64,000 nucleotides of DNA from Camelus bactrianus (taxonomy: Eukaryota; Chordata; Mammalia; Artiodactyla; Camelidae): contig NW_027413959.1 of assembly GCF_048773025.1 (NCBI RefSeq), forward strand, positions 4,588,001 to 4,652,000. Direction: 5' to 3'. Positions within the stretch are counted from its first letter, which is position 1. Every line of letters starts with the position of its first letter. The translations under genes were made by a program, and so were the position numbers. Below the pieces are notes generated by a model. It was not told the DNA's origin. It did no database searches and saw nothing but the letters and a program-made list of their open reading frames with translations. Positions 46,685 through 57,182 of this stretch are shown here, piece after piece.

Positions 46685-46692
46685 TCTTGCCC
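46685..46692 (-). promoter_or_regulatory. non-canonical GC splice donor of CH1
   Basis: On the minus strand the exon end CGTGTGG is followed by GCAAGAGG. The +1 and +2 bases are G (46690) and C (46689). Positions +3 to +5 (AAG) fit the donor consensus, which is the context in which rare GC-AG introns work, but exon position -2 is G, not A. Published heavy-chain-antibody genes of camel and llama have A at +1 instead. Whether this site is used is not decided by sequence alone. Confidence 0.85.
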
Positions 46693-46984
46693 ACACGCTT
46701 GTCCGCCTTGGTGCTGCTGGCCGGGTGGGCTACGTTGCAGATGAAGGTCTTGCCGGCCGAGCTGCTGGCGGGCGTGGTCGCCAAGCTGCTGAGGGAGTAG
46801 AGACCCAAGGACATGAGAATGGACAGGAAGGTGTGGATGCCGCTGGACAGGGCGCCCGAGTTCCAGGTCACCGTCACCGGCTCAGGGATGTAGCCCCAGA
46901 CCAGGCAGCCGAAGGCCACCGTGGAGTCAGGCATGTCCCAGCATCCAGCAGTCGGAGGATAGACCGATGGGGCCTTGGTGGAGG
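46691..46984 (-). CDS. IGHG: IGHG CH1 exon
   Basis: 294 bp, the usual CH1 length, acceptor TTTCTTGCAG. It reads [20 protein letters not shown], then [20 protein letters not shown] and ends [13 protein letters not shown]. The domain disulfide cysteines (FGCLV and FICNV) are present, as is the Cys before WDM that can pair with a light chain. Substitutions at usually steady places (Trp in GCWDM, ILMSLG for a VFMSSG-like strand) suggest relaxed selection, as expected if CH1 is not expressed. The donor is G|GCAAGAGG. The open frame runs on into the intron. Confidence 0.9.
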
Positions 46985-48049
46985 CTGCAAGAAAGTAGGC
47001 CGTGTGACCACCGGGGCTTCACCCCTGGGAGGGTCCGCGCAGGGTGTCACGTGCCCAGGTCTGGGCACCCCTGAGCCCAGCACCCACGTGCTTCCAGAAT
47101 GTCTGCAAACCAGCTGGCTGGCAGGGCCCTCACCACCTGGGGCCTCGTGCCTCTGCAGCTGTGGGTCAGAGCTGGGTGATCACCTGGGTGACAGCCCCCC
47201 AGGTCCCTAACCTCCTGCAAGTGCCTGGCCTGACTGAGCCCTGTGTCTGAGTCCTGACCAGTGCTGCCTGCTCCTGGCAAGCGTCCACTGGTCCCCTGAG
47301 CTCACCGTCCTGCTGCCCCAGCCCGGCCCTGCCCTGGGTGAGCGGGCCTGTCCTTGGCGTGGTGGGCCTCCACCACCCAGAAGCCTGCTCTTGGCCCCTT
47401 GCCTGGCCTGCTGTTTGTCCTCCGGGCCCGTGTCTTCTGGGTCAGCTCTGCAGCCAGAGCACCTGGGCCCTGGGCTCTGGGCCCTGGCCCCCCCGGACTC
47501 TGTCCCTGCAGGCCTCCTCCTTGGCCCCTTCCCTTTCATCCCTGTGGCCTCAGCCCGGCTGCGAGTCTGTGCCTTGGGGAGCTCCGGTCCCTCTTCTGGA
47601 CCTCCAGCTGCAGCCCCTCGGCTCACTTCCCCCTCCCACCAGGGCCTCTGACCCCACCCCAGCTCGTGGCTCTCAGGTCCCTGCTTTCCTTCTGCCCTTG
47701 TCCTTCCTCAGTCCAGCTCATCCCTCAGCACAGTTTGGAGACCCACACTGCCCCCACCTTCCTCTCCTGTTCGGTGCCAGCAGCCCGGGCCCATCGCTGG
47801 CCGGGCCTGTCTCCTCTCAACCTGACCCATCTGTTCTGCTAAGGCTGGCAGCCGAGCTCAGGCCCTGAATGAGCCCCGCGCTTTCCTTCCCTCTGCGGGG
47901 TCCAGGGTCTGTTTCACCCCACCAGGCTATGGCATGTCCACCCCTCCTTTCCCAGCCCGCCACAGGCCCTTGAGCCCAAGGACTGGGGCCCATCGGGTCC
48001 CCTCAGGGGTGACCCCTCTCCTTCATTCCCACAGAAGTCCCTCTCTCCA
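46985..48049 (-). other. IGHG 5' flank between CH1 and the switch region
   Basis: About 1 kb, C-rich on the plus strand (G-rich in the transcribed sense), with the normal upstream-of-CH1 layout. No exon is seen, and open frames on the plus strand are composition effects. Confidence 0.55.
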
Positions 48050-49289
48050 CCCCAGGACGCCATCTGGCCAGCCCCTCAGGGGCTCAAGGGTTCTGCTGTC
48101 CCAGGAGCCCTCAGCTGGGCCTGCTCAGCTACTCAGACCTTAGTTCAAACTCTCTGACATGTCCCTGGGCTCCTGCGGCAGCCCCCTGCTCACCTCCACA
48201 AGGTCTACGTGCTTTCTCTGAGCCCCTGCGGCAGCCCCCTGCCCTCCTGGTGCAGCCCCCTGCTCACCTACACCCTCTCTGACCCTTGTCCCTGGAGCTA
48301 CAGCCCCTCTGGCCAGCCCCAGAGCCCTCAGCCTAGTTCAGATCCAGTCCGGGAATTTCTTTCCCAGGACTGGCTTTGCTCTTTGGATTTCCTGGGTCAG
48401 CTGCTTGCCCTCCCAGCCCCTTGTCCACCTGCATAAACTCTGCCTGCTTCCTGAAATCCTGTGTTAGCCCTGTGCCCCGCAGCCGCCACCCACCTGCACA
48501 AGCCCTACCTGCTTCCTGGAGATGCTGGAGCGGCCGCCCTGCCCTCCCAGCCCCTGCTCACCCGCACATGCTCTACTTGCTTTCTCCATGTTCCTGAGAA
48601 GCCCCCTGCCTTCCTGGTCTTCGGTCGCCTGCTCACCTGTGGCCTCCCTGAGCTTTGTCCCTGGGGTGCTGGCCCTTAGCAGCCCCTGCCTTCTGACCTG
48701 CCGCAGGTCACCCCCCTCGTTCCACTCTGCTCCTGGGCCCTTCTCCCTGGAGCTGCTAGGTGCCCCTCCCTTTCTGGGCAGCTGTCCCCTGGCAGAGTCT
48801 CTGTCCCACCCTGGTCCCCTCCTAGCAGAGCTCCTGGCCCTTGGGTACCTTAAGCCTCTTCTTTGCTCCCTGAGCCCCCAGAAGTCTCCCCTGTTCCTTA
48901 GTTCCCTCCAGGTGCTGGTCTGCATCTCTGCGCCCACCTGCTCCCAGCCCTCAGCTCCTAGTCCTGACCTTCTGCGCCCTGGCTCCCATCGCCTCTCCTG
49001 TAGCCAGTGGAGCTGGTGTGCAGCCCCTGTACTGCCAGCTCCGAGCTCTCGGGAACCCAGGCCAGCCCTGTGTCTCTGGCACAACTAGCCCAGTGCAGCC
49101 CGGGGCAGGCTTCTGCCCACTGATCGGGACACGCTCCCTGAAGGCCTGGCAGCCCAGCTCAGCTCAGTTGGCCTCTGATGAACCAGCTCTGTTGGAGAGG
49201 GCGAGCCCCTGCCAGGGCTCCCTCATCCTTGTGCTGGGTGGGCAGCACGACCCCTGGGCAGCTTGCCTTCCCCGTGCTGGCTCAGGTGC
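48050..49289 (-). repeat. degenerate gamma switch-type repeats
   Basis: Roughly 80-bp units with the theme (minus strand) GGTGAGCAGGGGCTGGGAGG GCAGGG recur, for example near 48180-48270, 48410-48440, 48490 and 48540-48640. They are much more diverged than the array to the right. AGCT palindromes occur (for example CAGCTCAGCTCAG near 49153). G-rich on the non-template strand, as in class-switch regions. Confidence 0.55.
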
Positions 49290-49938
49290 TCCTGGACCCT
49301 CTGTGGGGTCCTGTCCCTGAGGTGGGGTCTCCCCTACATTTCCCCCCTGCACTATGTCTGTCCCTGTCCCTCCTAGACTCTCTGTGGTGTCCCTGAGGAG
49401 GGGTCTCCCCTTCATTGCCACCCTGCACTCTGTCTGTCCCTGTCCTCCAGGACCATCTGTGGGGTCCCGACCCTGAGGTGGTTCTCGACATCATTGCCCC
49501 CTGCACTCTGTCTGTCCCAGTCTTCCTGGACCCTCTGTGGGGACCCATCCCCGGGGTTGACGGTCTGCATTTCACTGGCCCCCTGCACTCTGTCTGTTCC
49601 TGTTCCTCCTGGACACTCTGTGGTGTCTCCCCTTCATTGCCCACCTACACTCTGTCTGTCACTGTACTCATGGACCCTCTGTTCAGTCCCTGAGTTGGGG
49701 CCTCCACTTCATTGCCCCACTACACTCTGTCTGTCCCAATCCCTCCTTGACCCTCTGTGCAGTCCCTGAATTGGGGACTCCCCTTCATTGCCCCCCTGCA
49801 CTAGATCTGTCCCTGACCCTCCTGGACACTCTGTGGGGTCCCATCCCTGAGGTGGGGTCTCACTTTCATTGCCCCACTGCACTCTGTCTCTCCCTGTCCT
49901 CCTGGAGCATCTGTGGGGTCCCGACCATGAGGTGGGGT
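49290..49938 (-). repeat. gamma switch (S-gamma) tandem repeat array
   Basis: Eight to nine units of about 75-80 bp. In plus-strand sense each holds a TGCACTCTGTCTGTCCC block, CCTCCTGGACCCTCTGTGGG and GTCCCTGAGGTGGGGTCTCC CCTTCATTGCC. The transcribed strand is therefore G-rich, lying about 2.3 kb before CH1, where switch regions lie. A unit of about 79-80 bp also matches what is known of human S-gamma. In class switching this stretch forms R-loops and is cut after AID action. The last unit is cut at about 49938. Confidence 0.75.
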
Positions 49939-50685
49939 TATATTCCTGCCAATATAGGAAATATTTGTATAAAAAACAAAGGAGACTTTAAATTTTAGGA
50001 AGGGATATTGAGCTTAATTAAAGGCTAGCAAGCAAATTATAGTTATTAATGGCCTTTTATTTGAGTAAAATGAACACAATTTAATACTTAGCATAATCTT
50101 GTCATAATACTTTTGTTCCTTTTATTATTGTAGTTCCATTTTGGATACTGTGTACCTGGGGACTTTTTTCAAAACGTCCTTGAAGGAATGAAAGAATTAT
50201 TGATTCCTTGGGATGTGGGGTGACTGTTTTACCTTTAGTATCCCTGCCCTTATCTAAGATATAGCAAAGTTCCAGGTTTTTCATACCATTCTCCTGCCGT
50301 GAACTCCAGTACCCTAATTATTACCCCAAAACATGGTCTGATCTGTCCTCTGGTCACCAGTCAATCTGTCTCTGTCTCTGTCTCTCTCTCTAATGTTTCC
50401 CTTCTTTCAGTACATTTTTCACCTTCCCAATTTGTGCCCAAGGTAGAAAAATAACCTCTTTATAGAGCCAATTAAGCAACTATTAATACAAACCTCAAAA
50501 ATTAGTCCAACAATAAATGAATAGAAGATCAATGATTGGATGTGAATATAATAGAAAATAGAATACATGAATGAAATGGGGCACATGTAGTCTTGAAAAC
50601 ATGGGACATTGTCCAGTACCCCAAATCATTTGACATTTATATGAGACTTTGTTTTCTTGAACACTTTGAGTACAAAGAACTTTGT
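49939..50685. other. AT-rich flank beyond the switch region; no I-exon seen
   Basis: Composition changes at about 49938 inside a switch unit. There is no I-gamma exon or promoter-like stretch here. A short (TCTG/TCTC)n tract lies at 50368-50392. Confidence 0.5.
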
Positions 50686-50689
50686 GAAA

Positions 50690-52130
50690 AAACAGACACA
50701 TAGACCGATGGAACAGAATCAAGTGCCCAGAAATAGACCCACACATATACAGTCAACTAATATTTGACGGGGGAGTCAAGAACAATCAATGGGGAAAAGA
50801 TAATCTCTTCAAAAAATGGTGTTGGGAAAACTGAAACTCCACATGCAAAAGGATAAAATTGGACCTGTGTCTTACGCCACTCAAAAAAATTAACACAAAA
50901 TGGATTAAATAATTAAATGCAAGACCTGAAACTATAATAAACTCCTAGAAGAAAACATAGGGGAAAGCTCCTCAATATTGGTCTTGGCAATAATTTTTTG
51001 GATATAACAACAAAAGCAAGCATTATTCAGTGGAACTTCATCAAACTAAAAACGTGCACAGCAAAAGAAATGATCAACAGAGTGAAAGGCAACCTATGGA
51101 AGGGAGAAAATATTTGCAGATCATATATCTTATAAGGGTTAATACCTAAAATATATAAGGAACTCATACAATTCAATAGAAAAAAATAATAATCTGATTG
51201 AAAAATGGCTAGAGGACCTGCCTAGAAAGTTTTCCAAAGAAAACATGCAGATGGCCAACAGGTACTTGAAAAAGTGCTCATCATCACTAATCATCAGGGA
51301 AATGCAAATCAAAACCACAATGAGTTATCATCTCACATCTGTTAAAATAGCTATCACCAAAAAGAGACTATAAGTGCTGGTGAGGGTGTGGAGGGAAGGG
51401 AACCCTCATGGACTGCTGATAGGGATGTAAATTGGTGCAGCCACTGTGGAAAACAGTATGGAGTTTCCTTAAAAAACTTAAAAATAGAACTACTATATGA
51501 TTCAGCAATCCCACTTCTGGGTATTTATCTGAAGGAAGGGAAATCTCTATCTAAAAGATATCTAGAAGAAATATCTATACTCCCATGTCCATTGCAGCAT
51601 TGTTTATAGTCACCAAAACATGGAAACAGCCTAAGTATCTGTCAACAGATGAAGGGATAAAGAGAATGTGTGTGTGTGTGTAAATATATATATATATATA
51701 TATGTATACATAGAGAGAGAGAGAGAGAGAAAGACAGGGGGAGAGGAAGTGCCATAACAAAGTAGGAAGTCCTGCTTATGCCATTTGGGCAACAATATGG
51801 AAGAACTGGAGGGTGTTATGCTAAGTGAAATAAGCCAGAAAAAGAAAGACAAATACTGTATGGTATCACTTTTATGTGTAATCCTAAAAAGAGAGTCAAT
51901 TTCATAGAAACAGAATATAATGGTGATTGCCAGGGGCTGGGAGGATGGGGAGATGGGTTGATGTAGGTCAAAGGGTACAAATTTTCCATTATAAGAAGGG
52001 TAAGTTCTGAGGATCTAATGTACAGTAATGTCTAGCTAATAATATGGTACTGTATGCTTGAAAGTTGCTGAGAGTAGTCTGAAGTATTCTCATCACAGAC
52101 ACACAAAGAGAACTATATGAGCTGTTGGAT
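50690..52130 (+). mobile_element. old L1, ORF2 end and 3'UTR
   Basis: ACCGATGGAACAGAATCAAG, GTTGGGAAAACTGAAACTCC, AGTGCTGGTGAGGGTGTGGA and TCCCACTTCTGGGTATTTAT follow the L1 ORF2 order, then a 3'UTR. No long frame survives (51388-51609 keeps a short ORF2 tail). Confidence 0.85.
51667..51735 (+). repeat. compound microsatellite (TG)n(TA)n(GA)n
   Basis: Three adjoining dinucleotide tracts inside the L1. Confidence 0.95.
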
Positions 52131-52149
52131 GTGTTAACTATCTTGATCT

Positions 52150-52510
52150 TAGTAATCATTCCACAATATATATGTATATATCATTTCCAACAACATGGAT
52201 GGACCTAGAGAATATCAAACTAAGTGAAGTAAGTGAGACAGAGAAACACAAATACTCTGTGACATCACTTATATGTGGAATTAAAAAAAAAACTAGTAAA
52301 TGTTAGACACTATATATAAAAGTAGATTTTTTAAGAAGTTTCTTTTGTACAGCACAAGGAACTATGTTCAATATCTTGTAATAACCTTTAATGGAAAAAA
52401 ATATGAAAACGAATGTATGTATGTATATGCATGACAGGGACATTGTGCTGCACACCAGAAATTGATGCATTCATTGTAACTGACTTGTACTTCAATTAAA
52501 AATTAATTAA
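52150..52510 (+). mobile_element. L1 3' end fragment
   Basis: ACAACATGGATGGACCTAGA...GACATTGTGCTGCACACCAG...ACTTCAATTAAAAATTAATT is an artiodactyl L1 terminus. It is the same terminus type as at 28510-28700. Confidence 0.8.
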
Positions 52511-52559
52511 ATTAAAAAGAAAAAAATTCCACCAAAGGAAAACTGCCACCAAAGGAAAA

Positions 52560-52855
52560 AAAAACTAGTGAATATAACAAAAAAGAAACAGACTCACAGA
52601 TATAGACAACAAAGTAGTGATTGCTGATGGGGAGAGGGAAGGGTTGAGTGGCAAATTAGGGGTTTGGAATTAAGAGATACAAACTACTATGTATAAAATA
52701 GAGAAGCTGCAAGGATATATTGTATAACACAGGGAATTACAGCCATTATCTTGTAATAACTTTTAATGGAGTGTAATCTGTAAACATACTGAATCCCTAT
52801 GTTGCACACCTGAAAATAATACAATATTGTAGATCAGTTATACTTAAATTTAAGA
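52560..52855 (+). mobile_element. L1 3' end fragment
   Basis: ACAGACTCACAGATATAGAC...GAAGCTGCAAGGATATATTG...GCACACCTGAAAATAATACA is a second, distinct L1 terminus directly after the previous one. Confidence 0.8.
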
Positions 52856-52859
52856 AAAT

Positions 52860-53960
52860 GAATGAAAGGGCTAGCACGCCAGGGAAAGTTGAAAATAAAG
52901 GAAAAGAGGAGATAGTCAATGTTGTAAAGTTTCTGATAAAGTGGAAAGAGGGCTAATTCATCCATAGTGTCACTGGGCAACAAGTGGGAGTCTAGGATGC
53001 TGGTGCAGGAGTCACACACAGCCCCTGGCACTTGGATGGCCTCTTCCCTGGATTCTGTGGGAATGCAGTTTCCTTTAGATGGATCTTGTCACAGCCATTG
53101 GGCTTAAGGAGCCGGAGGGCGCCTTGTTGGCTCTCTACTCTCCGTGGCGATGACACACTTCAGAACAGAACTGGCTTGGATTCCCAAGCCCATGTTCTTC
53201 CCCACGTTATGCTGTTTCTGTTGAACAGCAGTGTTATTTTTAAAATTATCTTCATTATTTTTTAATTGCTGATTAACAATTTTCTCTGTACTTTGTACGT
53301 TCTGTCTGACAGTTTGATTTGGAGCTGGTTTCTGCATTATGAAATCAGTCCCGAGGCCTGATTCCTTCTGGCCCACGTGTCTGAAGCAGCCCTCCTTTCC
53401 CTCTGTGCTACCCATGTCCCTCTCATCACTCAGCTCTATTGTCTTTTAACACTTAGTACAATTTGAAATTACCTTGTTAAGTTTTTTACTTGTTTATGAT
53501 CTGACTCCCCCACTACACTTTGTGCCCCATGAAGCTGTGAAATTTCTCTGTTCCATTCCTACACCTATATACAAAGTTCCCAGAACAGTGTCTGGCACAC
53601 AGAAACCTTGAATAACGCCACATCGGGAGTCTGTAAGAATTTAATACTTGTCCTTTCCCAAGGAATAGAATGTGTTATAAGTAACTCTATAAAAGGAGTT
53701 TTTGTAATAGGGTGGTGTGTGTTTCTTTATCCTTTTGAAATATATTTCTTGAATTAACACTATGGGCTACATACTGGGCTAGGCGTTTAGAGTACAAGAA
53801 AGATGTGACAAATGTCCTTGCCTTCAAGGACTCATAGACCTGTAAGGAAGGAGGCAAGTAAACTCAAATGGAAATAGGGGATACCATATCCAAAGTCCAT
53901 ATAATCATCCGTGGCTTCATTAGAGCCACCCAGAGAGATTTTAAAAATACTGATGTCCTA
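52860..53960. other. no gene seen; L2 tail at 53430-53620
   Basis: 53430-53620 has an L2-like end (TGTGCCCCATGAAGCTGTGA, CCCAGAACAGTGTCTGGCAC). The 103-codon minus-strand frame 53104-53415 has no recognised motif. Confidence 0.45.
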
Positions 53961-54400
53961 AAGAAGCTAGACACAAAGGCCATATACTATAAGGTGTCAT
54001 TTATGTAAAATATGCAGATAGGCAAATGCATAAAGACTGGAAGAAGATTAGTGGTTGCCAGAGGCTGAGGGGTTATGGGTGAAGGATGAGAGGATGAGAG
54101 GAAATGGGGAGTGACTTTTAATGGGTATGTGGTTTCTTTTTTGGGGTGACAAAAGCATTCTAGAATTTAATAGTGATGGTGGTTGTACAATCTTGTAAAT
54201 ATACTAAAAGCCATTCAATTGCACAGTTTAAATTGGTGCATTTTATGGTATGTGAACTATATCTCAATAAAAGTTTTTAGAATGCTGATGCCTGCCTTCC
54301 ACCCCTAAAGCTTCTGATTTAGTTGGCCTGGTGTGTATCATAGACATAGAGGTTTTAGAGGCTTCTCTGGGGACCAAGGTTGAGGACCACTGGCTTAACT
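53880..54400. mobile_element. hAT-type MITE interrupted by an L1 fragment
   Basis: 53880-53960 and 54285-54400 together resemble one hAT MITE of the type that ends in GACCACTGGC-like text (GGGGACCAAGGTTGAGGACC). The pieces on either side of the L1 end share a short similar motif (ATACTGATGTCCT and ATGCTGATGCCTG), consistent with a target-site duplication. Confidence 0.5.
53961..54284 (+). mobile_element. old L1 3' end, nested in a MITE
   Basis: GTTGCCAGAGGCTGAGGG, TTCTTTTTTGGGGTGACAAA and GAACTATATCTCAATAAAAG are classic old-L1 3'UTR text ending in a poly(A) signal. Confidence 0.8.
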
Positions 54401-55395
54401 ACAGTGGTGGCTCAGAGGAAGCACAGATCAGTCTTGTTTGTATGGTTTAGTAAAAGCTTCCAGTGCTCCAGCCAGGGCTTGAATGATAAGCAGATCATTT
54501 GAACTTCTATAGATGTGACTAAAACTTCATTTTGCATAGAAATGTCCTGTTGTTGCTAATTTACCAAGATTTCGCCAGTATCTAGACATCAATCTACTTC
54601 AGCAGTATTATCAATAAGTCTTCTTCATGGTCAACCAAATGAGATTTCTTACCTTCTAATATACTATATACAGTATATGGGATTATATTCTTCCATATTT
54701 AAATAGTCTGTTGTACCCTGTTTAATACACACCTGGACCTTAATGAAGTACAGTTTTTGCAATTTACAGGGGAGTGCATAAAACCAGTGAAAATATAAGA
54801 TTTCTAATAGCTCTGGAGCATAGATAACTCAGTGTTTGATCAGATAGATCACTTACCTCTGGGTTTTTTTCTACCCCAAACCTGGTGAGAGAGTGGGTAT
54901 ATAGAAACAGCACAATTTAGCAAAAGAAAGATCTGACATGTTAGCCCCCACTTTTACCATTCTAAAAGTGAACTTAAAATTCTTAAATACAGCAAGTCAA
55001 AAGCCATTTGGTTATGATTATTTTTGCAATCGAAAATGACGGTTTGGTCAAGGAGAGAGTTAGGAAAGCTGATGTGAGCTTGAGGCGGCGCTTCCACTCC
55101 AGGTTCCGCAGCCCGAGACTTAGATGACAAAACAGAATTACCAAATCACCAAGGAAATCCTTCCCCTCACAGGTGACTGTCAACGTTCCCTGCTTCTCTG
55201 CCTCCTGTTCCTTCAGCATTGAGAGTATGCTCGTAGGCACCAAGAGCTTTCTCATTCACTGGTGATGACTATAGAAACTTCACAGGAGTAAAGCCAAGGA
55301 GTCAGGGAAGATGAGAAGAAAGAATAAAAGAAAGATGGGAGAGAAGGCAGCAGGGACAGCAGAGCTAGAGGTGCAGAGTAGAGATGGCACTTCAC
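54401..55395. other. no gene seen
   Basis: A 90-codon minus-strand frame at 54983-55255 overlaps a mildly CpG-bearing stretch (55080-55130). No domain or splice support is visible. Confidence 0.45.
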
Positions 55396-55399
55396 AGAC

Positions 55400-55600
55400 T
55401 CAACAGACAGTAGATCAGCACTTCCAGATCCTTAAGCTCATCAGCATGACTTGGGTCTTTACTAAAAACACAGATTTCTGGTGCCACCACCATAATCCAG
55501 TTCAGCAAGCCTATGCTAGGCCTGGAATCTGAATTTCCACACGATCCCACCCAGATGCAGATGGTCCCCAGCTGCCACTTTGAACATCCCTGCAATAGAG
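55400..55600 (-). mobile_element. hAT-Charlie-type MITE
   Basis: GCTCATCAGCATGACTTGGG, ACAGATTTCTGGTGCCACCA, CTGAATTTCCACACGATCC and CAGATGCAGATGGTCCCCAG match the order of a common mammalian hAT MITE. Confidence 0.55.
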
Positions 55601-55689
55601 ATGACCATGAGGGAACAATAGTACTAGTGACAAAATGGTGTTTTGTAAACATATTTTCATGACTTTTTTGGTTGTTCCTCATATGATCT

Positions 55690-55865
55690 TAGGAGGTAGA
55701 TTGGACAGATGTTTGCCTTCCCCCTTTTACAGATGAGTACACTGAAGTTCTAAGAAGTTAAATGATCTGCTCCAAGTTGTATTATAGTCGGTGAAGTAGG
55801 TGATTGATAGAGTCAGGACTGAAACCCAAATCTTTCTAATCTTAGATGGGCATGTCTTCTATTAA
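55690..55865 (-). mobile_element. MIR SINE
   Basis: CCCTTTTACAGATGAGTACA CTGAAGTTC...GTCAGGACTGAAACCCAAAT is the complement of the MIR core. Ancient. Confidence 0.75.
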
Positions 55866-56122
55866 ACCAAGAGACACAGCCCAGAATAGCACACTAGAAG
55901 AGTGCAGTGATATGGAGTCACCGGGTGTAAGGGCAGGCAGGCGTACACAGCTCAGTGCTCTCTCTGGGCACTGAACACACTGGACATGATGCTAAGGCCC
56001 GACTCATCAGGAAAATAGTCTTTGGTTCAGGGTAGTATATCACGGTAGAAGATAATAGAATATACTGTGGAAAGATTTTTTTTTTAAGTTTTAACATTTT
56101 AAAATTTAAGACACTTCAAGCC

Positions 56123-56175
<53 letters not shown>

Positions 56176-56214
56176 TTCCTTCCTTCCTTCCTTCCTTCCT
56201 TCCTTCCTTCCTTC

Positions 56215-56285
<71 letters not shown>

Positions 56286-56287
56286 TC
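56123..56287 (+). repeat. (CTTT)n/(CCTT)n/(CTTT)n microsatellite
   Basis: Three blocks: CTTT units, then CCTT units at 56172-56216, then CTTT units. The Lys/Arg/Glu frames on the minus strand are translations of this tract. Confidence 0.97.
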
Positions 56288-56299
56288 GATTCCTCATTT

Positions 56300-57182
56300 A
56301 CGTAGAATAACCTCATGAATATTTATTCATGGATTCCATAAACACACCACATAATTGAGATATTACTAGTACAACATCTCCACAACCCTGCATTTGTGAA
56401 TTTCTGGAAACATCCTCAGTTTTGTATATGTTATTTTATCCTTATGATTATTACCCATTATTATTATAAAATGTATCTGCATATTAAACATTTCTATGCT
56501 TTGGTATTTTCCACGTGTAAATTCAGTAAGCAGCCTGTGGGTAGCAGTCACAGCCCCTCACTGAGGTGGTGCTGCCCGGCACTCACTGCTTTCTTACTCC
56601 GAGCAGTAGGTGATTTCTAGACTGTGGGTCCGCCATTCCAGTGCCCGTCATTTCTTCATCCTCCAGATTGGAATTCTTTGTTCTTGGTCCTAATCCCTTC
56701 CCTCTGTTTGAATACGACCACATAAACTCTCTTTATGGCCATTAACTTGTTTCTTAATTTTTTTCTCACAGGCTCTTGGCTGAAAGGCTCTTCCATGTGG
56801 GGCACAGTCTGAGCCTGTGTCGCTAGATGGACCAGTGGGTGGGAGCTAGTCCCCAACTCCTTTCTTCTGCCTTCTTAGCATTGAAGCGCCAAAACAGGGA
56901 GCTGTCAGGTAGTCCTGTGTGCATAATGCTGAGCTCTCCCTTCTCTGTTGGCCAGCTGCCTTCTGGCTGGAAATCCAGGTGCCATGCCAGTGGTCCCCTC
57001 TGGCAGGCCTGCACATTCTGAAGGGAGACATGCAATGAACAGGAAACTGGTGTCAGAACGTTCCTCATCAGTCTTACAATTTCTTCATGACAAACTCCCA
57101 AATCCTCGAGCCATCCCTTCCTTTTCTGATGCTTTTATTCCCATGCACCAATTTCTTTTAGCATCATATTTCCCTACAAACA
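56300..57182. other. no gene seen
   Basis: Mixed composition. Overlapping short frames on both strands around 56820-57100 have no family features. Confidence 0.45.

Larger units (their letters stand above)
43434..46984 (-). pseudogene. IGHG: immunoglobulin gamma heavy-chain constant gene, heavy-chain-antibody hinge type, disrupted in CH3
   Basis: Six exons in normal order on the minus strand: CH1, hinge, CH2, CH3, M1, M2. The encoded protein would be the constant region of IgG, secreted or as B-cell receptor. The 15-residue hinge ALHSEDPSSQCPKCP resembles the AHHSEDPSSKCPKCP short hinge I recall for llama/camel heavy-chain IgG (IgG2c/IgG3 naming varies). Two features matter. The CH1 donor is GC instead of GT. 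CH3 has an in-frame TAG and a one-base insertion, shared by both the secreted and membrane forms. All other boundaries are normal and M1/M2 are open, so decay looks recent, or the CH3 errors are assembly errors. The upstream switch region is present but cut off, and no I-exon is found. Confidence 0.85.
39490..49938 (-). other. GC-rich island carrying an IGHG locus segment
   Basis: Base composition switches sharply at about 39490 and again at about 49938, and everything in between is GC-rich and CpG-bearing. It holds the gamma switch region, all IGHG exons and about 4 kb of 3' flank. 39490-40430 and 40800-43430 have no recognised exon (the 312-codon minus frame at 40713-41651 has no family signal). 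No V, D, J, delta, epsilon or alpha segment is seen. Confidence 0.75.

Noticed and set aside
46685-46692. Treating GC at the CH1 donor as a plain sequencing error
   Set aside because: It cannot be excluded, but the flanking bases match a true donor exactly and GC is a known rare donor class, so it is reported as a finding with reads as the check.
47338-49088. Leu/Pro/Ser-rich plus-strand frames
   Set aside because: Shadows of the G-rich switch-type repeats; repeated units, no domain.
49290-49938. CRISPR-like regular array
   Set aside because: Units are whole repeats of about 75-80 bp without unique spacers, in a vertebrate immunoglobulin context; a switch region explains it.
56106-56316. 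Lys/Glu/Arg repeat proteins
   Set aside because: Direct translations of the (CTTT)n/(CCTT)n microsatellite.
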